A stretch of 11,688 bases of DNA from an uncultured Acetatifactor sp. (GCA_910577035.1 CAJTKW010000096.1:1-11688), one strand, 5' to 3'; positions 1 to 7,043 are shown, counted from the first letter of the stretch. Notes: generated from the letters alone by a model not told the origin. Program-made: numbers and translations.

Positions 1-135
1 AAAAAATCGGATACATATACCATGTCGGCTTATTTGATTGCACAATTAGGTAAAAATTATTCTGAAAATGATGGAAAAATGATTACTGGCGCAGAACTTC
101 TTGAACTGGCATGGGATAAAATCAAAGCAACATAA
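1..135 (+). pseudogene. C-terminal end of a possibly truncated GNAT-like acetyltransferase (gene enters from the left edge)
   Basis: An open frame runs in from the left edge and stops at TAA 133-135, leaving 44 residues. It contains YLIAQLGKNY, a short polar stretch, then ITGAELLELAWDKIK. That order resembles the acetyl-CoA-binding core of GNAT enzymes: beta-4 strand, a glycine-containing turn, then helix alpha-3. In an intact GNAT protein about 40-60 more residues with the last strands should follow (typically LxFYxxxGF-like), but here the protein stops straight after the helix. No continuation is visible in any frame of the next 200 bases. I therefore suspect a gene cut short at its 3' end. 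The assignment rests on pattern similarity over a short fragment, and a different small protein with a natural C-terminus here is possible. Confidence 0.4.
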
Positions 136-339
136 TTTTTGTCGGCAGAATCGCAATTTGCCGAATCCCGAATTGGGTGGGGTAAAGGTCATCAGAATCT
201 AACAGCGGCACAGGCGGTAATCTTAAATTGGTGCCATAGGATTATTGGGCGTAGAGGGATTCATCTGAGTGGTTGGTGAACCCCGCTTTTTTGGTTTTGG
301 GATGCCGCTGATAAAGGGGCGATCAGGGAGAAGCTTAAG
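136..339. other. 204-base gap without a recognised gene
   Basis: No convincing coding sequence is seen. A 6-base inverted repeat, TCGGCA (142-147) and TGCCGA (159-164), can form a hairpin but has no T-run behind it on either strand, so it is not a standard terminator. No clear -35/-10 pair was found, although the next gene (start 340) needs a promoter unless it is read from further left. The stretch may hold debris of the truncated gene to its left. Confidence 0.4.
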
Positions 340-942
340 ATGGCAAAGTTGATTATAATATGTGGTCCTCAGGCAGTAGGGAAAATGACAGTCGCAGAAA
401 GCCTGAGGGATAAGCTAAAATATAATATGATGATGAACCATGACAGTATAGAGGTATCTGACAGGATATTTGGATTTGGCACTCCGGCACAAAAAGAGTT
501 TAACGCCGCATTTAGAGAAAAGGCTTTTGACCTTGCGGTAAAGCATAATGTTGATTTCATATTTACATATGTCTGTGCGTTTGAGATGCCGCAGGAGCGG
601 GCGTATTTATCAAAAGTGGCGGATCTTTTTACCGATAATGGAGGGGAGTTTTATTTTGTCGAATTGCGGGCAAGCCTGGAAGCCAGACTTGAAAGAAATG
701 AGACCCCTCACAGAATGGAGCGGAAAGCGTCGAAAAGGGATACGGCATGGAGCAGGGCCAATTTATTAAGCGATGCCGAAAAGCATAAGCTGAATTCAGA
801 TGACGGGGAAATCTGGTTTCAGAATCATATAAAGATAGATAATACAAATCTTCGTCCGGATGAAGCAGCAGATATTATTATTGAGAAGTTCGGGCTTACT
901 GCGAATGAAAAAGAAGAAAAGGAATACCGTTTTGGGGTGTAA
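340..942 (+). CDS. P-loop NTPase of the AAA/shikimate-kinase-like type
   Basis: This 200-residue protein starts with a hydrophobic beta strand, LIIICG, leading into a Walker A loop at residues 9-17, GPQAVGKMT. The usual motif GxxxxGK(S/T) is altered: Met follows the Lys and Thr comes one later. From family knowledge, a GKMT variant is common in small stand-alone kinases annotated as AAA ATPase or shikimate-kinase-like. The rest has the layout of a small-molecule or nucleotide kinase: an acidic segment FIFTYVC around residues 73-79, an Arg-rich lid (LEARLERNE then RMERKASKRDTAW), and a C-terminal helix ending in a DEAADIIIEKFG pattern. The substrate cannot be read from the sequence. ATG 340 follows AGGGAG (325-330) at 9 bases. 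After it lie 131 bases without a recognised gene before the acetyltransferase. Kinase-like fold is likely; the exact reaction is unknown. Confidence 0.75.
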   Translation: MAKLIIICGPQAVGKMTVAESLRDKLKYNMMMNHDSIEVSDRIFGFGTPAQKEFNAAFREKAFDLAVKHNVDFIFTYVCAFEMPQERAYLSKVADLFTDNGGEFYFVELRASLEARLERNETPHRMERKASKRDTAWSRANLLSDAEKHKLNSDDGEIWFQNHIKIDNTNLRPDEAADIIIEKFGLTANEKEEKEYRFGV

Positions 943-1073
943 ATCTTTGAACGGAAGCGTAGGGAGAAGCACAAGGACAGAGAGGGGGTTTCGGGTGTTT
1001 CAACGGACGGATTGTGATGAGCAGGGGAACCCGTATCCTCTTTTGTATATGAAACCGGAAAGGACACGATATT

Positions 1074-1664
1074 GTGGAGATTAGAGTTGCAACGGCAGAA
1101 GACGCTGAATCAATTCAGAGTATTTATGCACCCTATGTAGAGAAGACGGCAATTACTTTTGAGTATGACGTACCATGTATTGATGATTTTCGACAAAGAA
1201 TCATCAATACAGTGAAGGAATATCCATATTTAGTTGCAGTGGAACAAGGAAAGATAATAGGATATACCTATGCAGGTTCGTTTCATGTAAGGGCAGCATA
1301 CAGGCATTCAGCAGAGGTATCCATATATCTTCATGAAGAATGGCATAAAAAGGGGATTGGAAAACAACTTTATCAGGAATTGGAAAACAGATTGATTCGG
1401 CAGAATGTATTTATTTTATATGCCTGTATTACGACTACCCAGCGTGACGATGATGAAAATCTAACCGACGCAAGTGTATGCTTTCATAAAAAAATGGGTT
1501 ATACAGCCGTCGGGAAACATAATTTATGCGGATATAAATTTAATAAATGGTACAGCGTGATTTGGATGGAAAAGTTAATTGCTGATCGGGCAGTCAACCC
1601 GGATGCCTTTATTCCGTTTTCTGAATTAAACACGCAGACATCTTCCTGTGAGGGAATGATATAG
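1074..1664 (+). CDS. GNAT N-acetyltransferase, phosphinothricin/methionine sulfoximine acetyltransferase-like
   Basis: This 196-residue cytoplasmic enzyme should transfer acetyl from acetyl-CoA to an amino group. It opens with IRVATAEDAESIQSIYAPYV and continues with TAITFEYDVP, the hallmark start of the Pat/Bar/MnaT branch of GNAT enzymes. The acetyl-CoA-binding motif A is HKKGIGKQLYQEL at about residues 90-102, fitting (Q/R)xxGxG. A later strand, LYACITT, and the FHKKMGY segment match the rest of the fold. The tail after WMEKLI (VNPDAFIPFSEL) is a little longer than in the shortest members but looks like genuine protein. The start is GTG 1074, preceded by GGAAAGGA (1057-1064) about 9 bases upstream. 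Ten bases after the gene's stop region lies the MATE exporter, so the two are probably co-transcribed. The true substrate could be an amino-acid analogue or another amine; the name marks the family only. Confidence 0.88.
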   Translation: MEIRVATAEDAESIQSIYAPYVEKTAITFEYDVPCIDDFRQRIINTVKEYPYLVAVEQGKIIGYTYAGSFHVRAAYRHSAEVSIYLHEEWHKKGIGKQLYQELENRLIRQNVFILYACITTTQRDDDENLTDASVCFHKKMGYTAVGKHNLCGYKFNKWYSVIWMEKLIADRAVNPDAFIPFSELNTQTSSCEGMI

Positions 1665-1680
1665 GGAGTGAAGAGCTGAA

Positions 1681-3048
1681 ATGAATGAACGGAAGAAAGA
1701 GGAAGCATGTCTCAATAAAAAGGAATTTTACAAAACACTGACAAGGCTGGCTCTGCCCATTGCATTTCAAAGCCTGATGCTTGCGGCGGTAGCGGCGGGG
1801 GATGCGTTGATGCTTGGAAAGGTTGCACAGGACGAGATGACGGCTGTTTCCCTTGCGACGCAGGTGCAGTTTATCCAGAATATGATCCTGGGAGCCATTG
1901 CGGGGGCGGGAGCGATCCTTGGCGCCCAGTATTGGGGAAAGGGAGACAAATATACGCTGGAGAATATTTTCAATATGATACTTCGCTTCAACGGAATGGT
2001 ATCTGTGTTGTTTTTCCTTGCATGTGAGCTGACGCCGGAGCTGCTCATGCACATTTTTACCCCGGATGCGGCGCTGATTGCCATCGGAAGCTCCTATCTG
2101 CGCATTGCAGGATGGTCTTACCTGCTTACGGGTATCTCTCAGTGCTATCTGACAATTATGAAGGTGTCGGATCATGTAAAGCCCTGTGCGCTGATCAGCA
2201 GTTGCGCAGTGCTGCTAAATATCGGATTAAATGCCGTCTTTATTTTCGGACTGTTTGGTATGCCGAAAATGCAGGCCAGAGGCGCCGCGCTTGCCACTAC
2301 CCTGTCCCGAATCATCGAACTTGCCCTGTGTATAGGCATATCGTCAAAAGCAGCCTATATCCGTCCGGTTTTTGCGCGGTTTCTAAAGCTGCCGGGACAG
2401 CTTAAGGCTGATTTTGCCAGGCAGTGCCTGCCGCTTATGGGCGGATGCTTGTGCTGGGGTATTGGTTTTACCTCGTATACGGCGATTATGGGACATATGG
2501 GAACCGATGCCGCGGCTGCCAATTCCGTAGCGGCGGTGGTACGGGATTTGATCTGCTGTATGTGCAACGGCATAGGCAGTGCGGCAGGAATTATGGTGGG
2601 GAATGAACTTGGTGCGGGACGCCTTGACCGGGGAAAGGCTTATGGAATCAAGCTTAAAAATATTTCCTATCTCATTGGCTTTTTGTCTGCCGTCCTTGTG
2701 CTTGCCGTGACGCCGCTTATCACCGGAATGGTGGTTCTGACGGCCCAGGCAGGGGAGTATCTTCTGGGAATGATGGCGGTTATGGCGATCTATATGATCG
2801 GGCGCTGTATTAATACCGTGGTGATAAACGGTGTGCTGGATGGGGGCGGGGATACTTTATTCGATATGTACAGCCTGATTGTCTGTATGTGGATGATTGC
2901 CATTCCTCTTGCGCTTGCGGGAGCCTTTGTCCTGCACTGGCCGCCGGTTTTGGTTTACGGGTGTACCTGTCTGGACGAGGTGGGGAAGATTCCCTGGGTA
3001 TTGGTGCGGTTTCGGAAATATAAGTGGGTACAGGATTTAACGAGGTGA
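1681..3048 (+). CDS. MATE family efflux transporter
   Basis: This 455-residue membrane protein has the length and hydrophobic pattern of the twelve-helix MATE exporters, which expel cationic or drug-like compounds using a sodium or proton gradient. The N-terminal half starts with LALPIAFQSLMLAAVAAGDALMLG, a family-typical first helix with the conserved Pro. It continues with the AVSLATQVQF segment and GAGAILGAQYWGKGD, a standard MATE signature after helix 2. The second half repeats the pattern (ANSVAAVVRDLICC, then GIMVGNELGAG), reflecting the internal duplication of the fold. ATG 1681 follows GGGAGTG (1664-1670), which overlaps the stop codon of the acetyltransferase gene, suggesting one transcript. 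Substrate is unknown; the C-terminus MYSLIVCMWMIAIPLALAGAF is complete, so the gene appears functional. Confidence 0.93.
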   Translation: MNERKKEEACLNKKEFYKTLTRLALPIAFQSLMLAAVAAGDALMLGKVAQDEMTAVSLATQVQFIQNMILGAIAGAGAILGAQYWGKGDKYTLENIFNMILRFNGMVSVLFFLACELTPELLMHIFTPDAALIAIGSSYLRIAGWSYLLTGISQCYLTIMKVSDHVKPCALISSCAVLLNIGLNAVFIFGLFGMPKMQARGAALATTLSRIIELALCIGISSKAAYIRPVFARFLKLPGQLKADFARQCLPLMGGCLCWGIGFTSYTAIMGHMGTDAAAANSVAAVVRDLICCMCNGIGSAAGIMVGNELGAGRLDRGKAYGIKLKNISYLIGFLSAVLVLAVTPLITGMVVLTAQAGEYLLGMMAVMAIYMIGRCINTVVINGVLDGGGDTLFDMYSLIVCMWMIAIPLALAGAFVLHWPPVLVYGCTCLDEVGKIPWVLVRFRKYKWVQDLTR

Positions 3049-3049
3049 A

Positions 3050-3086
3050 GATTGAAAAATCACACTGATGTGCTGATTTTTCAATC
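3050..3086. repeat. Perfect 13-base inverted repeat (hairpin) after the MATE gene
   Basis: GATTGAAAAATCA at 3050-3062 is exactly complementary to TGATTTTTCAATC at 3074-3086. Within the loop, CAC (3063-3065) can pair with GTG (3070-3072) around TGAT, leaving one bulged C. The structure starts right after the MATE stop codon, where a terminator is expected, but no T-run follows on the plus strand; the next bases are GGGAGTTTG. It could be an atypical terminator, an mRNA-stabilising 3' hairpin, or an operator before the methyltransferase gene. Confidence 0.7.
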
Positions 3087-3119
3087 GGGAGTTTGTGACG
3101 CTTCGGAATGGAGGAAATT

Positions 3120-3712
3120 ATGAGCAAAATCAATGATACAACCGTTGTAAAACAGCAATACGCTACTGCAAATAATTTAAATACGAGAATCTCAATTCAT
3201 GATAAATATTCAACGAATAAGATGGGCTTTGGAAACTGGATCGTTTCAAATTATGAAATCGAGAAAGGGGACAAGGTATTAGAGTTGGGCTGTGGAAACG
3301 GAGATATGTGGAAAAACAGGGAGTCTTTGATTGGCTGCTGCTCCAAAATAGTACTTTCTGATTTTTCGGAAGGAATGTTAATGGCAGCCAAAGAAAATAC
3401 AGGCAATTTCGATCATATGGAATACAGGGTGATAGATATTCAGGAGATACCTTATGCGGACGAGACATTTTCACGCTTCAAAACGGATATGGGATTTTGA
3501 GTCAGTTTTTTTCGACGGTCGAAAAGCGAGAATATACGGATTCCCTGGCAGTTACCAATATGGACGATATGGTGGAATATATTTACTCACTTTCCAGTAT
3601 GGTGTCATTAAAGAGTGTGCCTAAGCAGGAAATAAAAGATATTTTGCTGGTTAATACAACGGACAATGTTTTAAATGTACCAAAGGAATATGGAATGTTT
3701 ATATCATCATAG
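3120..3712 (+). pseudogene. Class I SAM-dependent methyltransferase broken by an internal deletion and frame change
   Basis: The N-terminal part begins at ATG 3120, five bases after GGAGG (3110-3114); an in-frame ATG at 3108 overlaps that site and is less likely. It carries the SAM-binding motif I, VLELGCGNG (residues 53-61), then VLSDFSEGML (motif II, with its acidic residue) and IQEIPYADETF. After about position 3470 this frame runs into unrelated residues and stops at 3500. A second frame, readable from about 3467 as IFTLQNGYGILSQF and continuing through VEKREYTDSL and VTNMDDMVEYIYSL to TAG 3710-3712, is the family's C-terminal region. The middle of the enzyme (motif IV onward, roughly 70-80 residues by family comparison) is missing and the two halves are out of frame. 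Bases around 3464-3475 mark the junction. The gene lies between the MATE gene and the radical SAM gene on the same strand. Confidence 0.82.
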
Positions 3713-3726
3713 GAGACAAAAGCGTT

Positions 3727-4479
3727 ATGAACAAGTATTTAAAAAATTTGAATCGAATAGAATTCGTGGTAACAATGGCCTGCACCGGCCGTTGCAAGCA
3801 CTGCTCCGAGGGAGAGCATACCTCCGCCGGAGTACATATTGACGGGAAGATTGGGGCGCAGGCAGTGCGGGATTTATGCGGTGCTTACGATATGCAATCC
3901 CTCATGACCTTTGGGGGCGAGCCCCTGCTGTATCCCGAGGACGTGTGTAAAATCCATGAGGCGGCAAGGGAATGCGGGATACCGAAAAGACAGCTGATTA
4001 CCAACGGGTTTTTCAGCCGGGATCAAGGAAGGATCCGGGAGGTGGTCCACGGTCTGGCCGAAAGCGGGGTCAATCAAATCCTTTTGTCCGCAGATGCCTT
4101 TCATCAGGAAACCATACCCCTGGAGACGGTGCTGTACTTCGGGGAGTGTGTGACAAAGGAAGGAATACCCGTGAAGACGAGTCCTGCTTATCTTGTAAGC
4201 AGGGAGCATGATAATCCCTACAATATACGGACCAGGGAAATCCTGGAGGCCTTTGCAAACATCCACATTCCCACAGGTGACGGCAATGTCATTTTTCCTG
4301 CAGGGAATGCCATGAAGTATCTCAGTGAATATTTTGAGGACGGTGCAGAATCTGCAAATCCTTATGACGAGGATCCCGCGGATCTGCATACCGTCAGCTT
4401 TAACCCGGACGGAAGCGCTTTGGGCGGGAATATAAACCGGGATCACATTCTGGATATAATTGCGGCGTATAGATTGTGA
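3727..4479 (+). CDS. Radical SAM protein without a C-terminal cluster domain
   Basis: This 250-residue protein has the radical SAM cysteine motif CxxxCxxC as C19-TGR-C23-KH-C26, which binds the 4Fe-4S cluster that cleaves S-adenosylmethionine. It also has the SAM-binding GGEP motif at residues 63-66, followed by LLYPEDV, then ITNGFF and LSADAFHQE in the barrel. No Cys-rich SPASM or twitch domain follows; the end, FNPDGSALGGN and ILDIIAAYRL, resembles the closing segment of similar short radical SAM proteins, so it is probably complete. ATG 3727 follows AGGAGA (3711-3716), which overlaps the methyltransferase stop. Its own stop lies 14 bases before the response regulator start, so the two are probably one operon. 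No precursor peptide gene was found next to it. The reaction and substrate are unknown; peptide modification is only one possibility. Confidence 0.88.
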   Translation: MNKYLKNLNRIEFVVTMACTGRCKHCSEGEHTSAGVHIDGKIGAQAVRDLCGAYDMQSLMTFGGEPLLYPEDVCKIHEAARECGIPKRQLITNGFFSRDQGRIREVVHGLAESGVNQILLSADAFHQETIPLETVLYFGECVTKEGIPVKTSPAYLVSREHDNPYNIRTREILEAFANIHIPTGDGNVIFPAGNAMKYLSEYFEDGAESANPYDEDPADLHTVSFNPDGSALGGNINRDHILDIIAAYRL

Positions 4480-4493
4480 CATGGAGAGGAAGT

Positions 4494-5162
4494 ATGAGCA
4501 GGATTTTAATAATCGAGGATGACAGGACGATCAACGGGCTGCTGCGGAGCGTTCTGGAAAAGAGCGGTTATACTGTAGACAGCGCGGATAACGGCGCGGA
4601 AGGCCTGGCTCTGGGCAGGCAGGGAAGCTACAGCCTGATTTTGCTGGATCTGATGCTGCCGGAGAAGTCCGGCGAGGAAATTATCAAAGAGCTGCGCAGG
4701 GCGGATACCACGCCGGTGATCGTACTGTCTGCCAAGGGTGAAATTAATAACAGGATAGAGCTTCTTCGGCTTGGTGCGGACGATTACATCATCAAGCCTT
4801 TTGATATTGACGAGGTCCTGCTGCGGATCCAGGCAGTACTGCGGCGTACACTGCAGGCGGAAAGCCGGGAGATTGCCTTTGGAGAACTTGTAATCAGGAC
4901 GGACGCCAGACGGGTCTTTGTGGGGGAGCAGGAGCTGGTCTGTACCGCCACGGAATATGCTATCCTGGAGCTGCTGATGAAAAATCCCGACAGGATCTTT
5001 TCCAAACGTATGCTTTACGAGATCGTTACGGGTGAGGACTACCTGCAGGAAGACAATACCATGAATGTCCACGTCAGCAATCTGCGCCGGAAAATAGCAG
5101 AACACACGGACAGAAAATATATTGAAACTGTGTATGGTCTGGGATACCGGCTTGTCAAATGA
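4494..5162 (+). CDS. OmpR/PhoB-family response regulator
   Basis: The 222-residue protein has an N-terminal receiver domain with the acidic pocket E8-D9-D10, the phosphate acceptor D52 in LILLDLMLP, the switch residue S79 in VIVLSA and K101 in IIKPF. A linker leads to a C-terminal winged-helix domain of the OmpR type: FGELVIRTDARRVFV, then TATEYAILELL, the recognition helix region TMNVHVSNLRRKI, and the wing YIETVYGLGYRLVK. All key residues for phosphorylation are present. ATG 4494 is preceded by GGAGAGGA (4483-4490); a GTG at 4476 is in frame but overlaps the radical SAM stop and has no good ribosome site. Its partner is almost certainly the kinase at 7044-7934, with the two transporter genes between them. 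The phased repeats just downstream are the probable target. Confidence 0.95.
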   Translation: MSRILIIEDDRTINGLLRSVLEKSGYTVDSADNGAEGLALGRQGSYSLILLDLMLPEKSGEEIIKELRRADTTPVIVLSAKGEINNRIELLRLGADDYIIKPFDIDEVLLRIQAVLRRTLQAESREIAFGELVIRTDARRVFVGEQELVCTATEYAILELLMKNPDRIFSKRMLYEIVTGEDYLQEDNTMNVHVSNLRRKIAEHTDRKYIETVYGLGYRLVK

Positions 5163-5173
5163 GTCGGCCCAAA

Positions 5174-5213
5174 CTTTAACTTTTCTTTAAGTTTCGTGAA
5201 GAATCCCTTTAAC
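5174..5213 (+). promoter_or_regulatory. Phased CTTTAA(C/G) direct repeats, probable response-regulator binding site
   Basis: CTTTAAC (5174-5180), CTTTAAG (5185-5191) and CTTTAAC (5207-5213) begin 11 and then 22 bases apart, so all three lie on the same face of the helix. A weaker match, CGTGAAG (5195-5201), sits near the skipped position. Direct repeats with one helical turn spacing ahead of the -10 are typical for OmpR/PhoB-type activators. The site lies just after the regulator gene and ahead of the ABC transporter genes. Binding is inferred, not shown. Confidence 0.65.
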
Positions 5214-5236
5214 ATCACCCTGTAACATGTTATGTG
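5208..5236 (+). promoter_or_regulatory. Candidate activator-dependent promoter for the ABC transporter operon
   Basis: TTTAAC (5208-5213) lies at the -35 position, with 17 bases before TATGTG (5231-5236). The -10 is weak but extended by TG at 5228-5229 (TGTTATGTG). The last phased repeat overlaps the -35, as expected where a phosphorylated regulator recruits polymerase. Transcription would begin near 5243, giving a leader of about 135 bases before ATG 5380. Confidence 0.45.
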
Positions 5237-5280
5237 GTAAGTAATTGTGAAAGCCTTCATAATCATGACGACTTTGTCTG

Positions 5281-5339
5281 ATCCGCACAAGGAGGCGCGG
5301 ATTGGCAAAGTCTGTCTGCAAAATGGCGTTTCGCAGACA
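5281..5339 (+). other. Structured 5' leader with two hairpins and an alternative translation start
   Basis: ATCCGC (5281-5286) pairs with GCGGAT (5297-5302), placing a very strong ribosome site, AAGGAGG (5289-5295), in a 10-base loop. TTG at 5302 is 6 bases after it and opens a frame running in phase into the ATPase gene. A second hairpin follows: TGTCTGC (5313-5319) with GCAGACA (5333-5339), extended by AAA/TTT around one bulged C. A 33-codon frame (5265-5366) also crosses this stretch but has no ribosome site. Confidence 0.45.
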
Positions 5340-5379
5340 TCAGGTTTATGCCGTAAGCGGCGGTGAAAGGAGTGGCAAA

Positions 5380-6294
5380 ATGGGGGATGTGATACTGCAG
5401 ACGAACAATATTGTAAAGAATTACCGGCATTTCAGGGCACTGGACAATGTTTCCGTTACCCTGGAGAGAGGGCATATTTACGGTTTTATCGGAGAAAACG
5501 GCTCAGGCAAGACTACGTTGATGCGCATTCTTACAGGGCTTTCTTTTCCGGCAGAGGGGAGCTGCTCCCTCTATGGAAAGGAAGGGCAGGCGGAAATGCG
5601 GGCCCTGCGGAGACGCATCGGCAGCACCATCGAGGAACCGGCCTTATACCCGGATTTCTCGGTATGGCGGAATCTGGAACTGCAGCGAATCCTGGTGGGA
5701 AATCCGGACAAGTCAGTATGTGATGAGCTGCTGAAGCTGTTGGACCTGTCAGACGTGCGGGAAAAGGCGGTGAAAAAACTTTCCATGGGAATGAAGCAGC
5801 GTCTGGGCATTGCTCTGGCGCTGGTGGGGAAGCCGGATATGCTGATCCTGGATGAGCCTGTCAACGGGCTGGACCCCAGGAATATATCCGCTCTGCGGAC
5901 GCTTTTGCAGAAGCTGAATGAAGAGCAGGGTATTACCATGCTGATCTCCAGCCACATTTTGAAGGAGCTTTATCTGCTGGCAACGGATTATATCATTATT
6001 CACAGGGGAAAAATTTTGGAATGCCTTTCTCATGAACAGCTGGCGGCGAAATGCGAGAATTATGTGAGGATTTCCACGGATGATCTGCCGGAGTGTGTGA
6101 CCGTGCTGGAGAAGGAGCTGCATGTCCTGGACTATAAGGTGATGGATGATCGGACTGTGCATGTATACGCTTTTACGGAAGAGCCACAGCGGATTTCCCG
6201 GGCGCTGACGGAGCACCATATTGTGGTGGGGGAGCTGGCGGTACAGGGCAGGAGTCTGGAGGACTATTTCTTTACTGTTACATCGGAAGTATGA
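5380..6294 (+). CDS. ABC transporter ATP-binding protein, BcrA/lantibiotic-immunity type
   Basis: The 304-residue ATPase powers the membrane partner encoded next. Walker A is GENGSGKTT (residues 38-46), a Q-loop region follows at STIEEPALYPDFSV, the signature is LSMGMKQRLG in place of LSGGQ (normal for BcrA-like ATPases), Walker B is MLILDEP, the D-loop NGLDP, and the switch His lies in ISSHIL. A C-terminal extension of about 90 residues follows, ending with LEDYFFTVTSEV, as in bacitracin and lantibiotic export/immunity ATPases. I chose ATG 5380 because GAAAGGAG (5365-5372) precedes it by 7 bases and the protein then begins at the family's usual place. TTG 5302 has a stronger ribosome site (AAGGAGG) and would add 26 residues with no family resemblance. 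The membrane gene begins 24 bases after the stop. Confidence 0.92.
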   Translation: MGDVILQTNNIVKNYRHFRALDNVSVTLERGHIYGFIGENGSGKTTLMRILTGLSFPAEGSCSLYGKEGQAEMRALRRRIGSTIEEPALYPDFSVWRNLELQRILVGNPDKSVCDELLKLLDLSDVREKAVKKLSMGMKQRLGIALALVGKPDMLILDEPVNGLDPRNISALRTLLQKLNEEQGITMLISSHILKELYLLATDYIIIHRGKILECLSHEQLAAKCENYVRISTDDLPECVTVLEKELHVLDYKVMDDRTVHVYAFTEEPQRISRALTEHHIVVGELAVQGRSLEDYFFTVTSEV

Positions 6295-6318
6295 GCTGCA
6301 GCGTGGAGGTGAAAAGGA

Positions 6319-7029
6319 ATGACGAATCTGTTAAAGGTAGAGTTTTATAAATTAAAAAGATTTTGGATCGGATATATTGGGATGCTTTTTATGTTTGGGG
6401 TGGGGTATATTTATGGGGATACCCGGATCGGTAATAGAGAGTTTGCTATGCCGGATCATATGTCAGGCGCTTTTTCTGCCACGGTCAGCGATACCTCTTT
6501 TGTGTTCCTGATTGCCATTATTGCGGCGCTGTTTATCGGGAGAGATTTTTCCAACCGCACTATAGGCAATGAAATCAAGCTGGGGTACAGCCGCACCCAT
6601 ATTCTGCTCTCCAGAATGCTGGCGGCAGGCGCTTTTTCCATTCTGCTTCATATGGTATATATTGTCTCCGCATTGATTGGATTTTGTAGGGTGATTGGAT
6701 TTGATACCAGTCTGTTCCGCCTTGGAAATCTGCTGTGGCTGCTGACGGTACTGCTGCAGCTGGCGGCAATCATAGGGGGAGTGATGTTGATTTCCTTTTT
6801 GGTGAAAAAGATGGCGGAAGCGATTGCATTGTCCGCTCTCTATGCGGCCTTGTGCTGTAATATCCTGCGGAATTTCCTCAGCACAAAATTATTTACCCTG
6901 TCCTGCTTTTGCTTTGCACAGGACAGCGGTCTGGGGACCCTGGCTGCCACGGCGGTAAGTGCGATAGTTACCCTGCTGGTATTTTTGGCAATCGCTGTAT
7001 TTGTATTTCGGAAAGCGGAAATCAAATAG
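6319..7029 (+). CDS. ABC-2 type transporter membrane subunit
   Basis: The 236-residue protein is largely hydrophobic with about six membrane spans. It begins with the family-typical amphipathic start LLKVEFYKLKRFW, then the first span, a short loop and FVFLIAIIAALFIGRDFSNRTIGNEI. The RDFSNRTIGNEI stretch just after span 2 is characteristic of ABC-2 permeases of bacitracin and lantibiotic transporters, where it contacts the ATPase. ATG 6319 follows GGAGGTGA (6305-6312) at 6 bases. Only one permease gene is present, whereas LanFEG systems have two; the protein probably works as a homodimer, as in BcrAB-like systems. It likely removes a membrane-active peptide or similar compound from the membrane. 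Confidence 0.87.
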   Translation: MTNLLKVEFYKLKRFWIGYIGMLFMFGVGYIYGDTRIGNREFAMPDHMSGAFSATVSDTSFVFLIAIIAALFIGRDFSNRTIGNEIKLGYSRTHILLSRMLAAGAFSILLHMVYIVSALIGFCRVIGFDTSLFRLGNLLWLLTVLLQLAAIIGGVMLISFLVKKMAEAIALSALYAALCCNILRNFLSTKLFTLSCFCFAQDSGLGTLAATAVSAIVTLLVFLAIAVFVFRKAEIK

Positions 7030-7043
7030 GAGGGCAGACAGCG

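Noticed and set aside
142..164. Inverted repeat TCGGCA/TGCCGA as terminator of the first gene
   Set aside because: The T-run lies before the hairpin instead of after it, and the stem is only 6 bases.
943..1073. Coding sequence between the P-loop gene and the acetyltransferase
   Set aside because: One frame is open across it, but it overlaps both neighbours, has no ribosome site and shows no recognisable protein pattern.
3874..4482. Long minus-strand open frame (about 200 codons) opposite the radical SAM gene, and similar long ones opposite the regulator and kinase
   Set aside because: They are antisense shadows: the plus-strand proteins have clear motifs, while these have none and no ribosome sites.
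5265..5366. 33-codon frame with two Cys residues ahead of the ABC genes, considered as a precursor peptide for the radical SAM protein
   Set aside because: It has no ribosome site before its ATG, a basic non-leader-like composition, and lies after the regulator rather than beside the radical SAM gene. The hairpins explain the stretch better.
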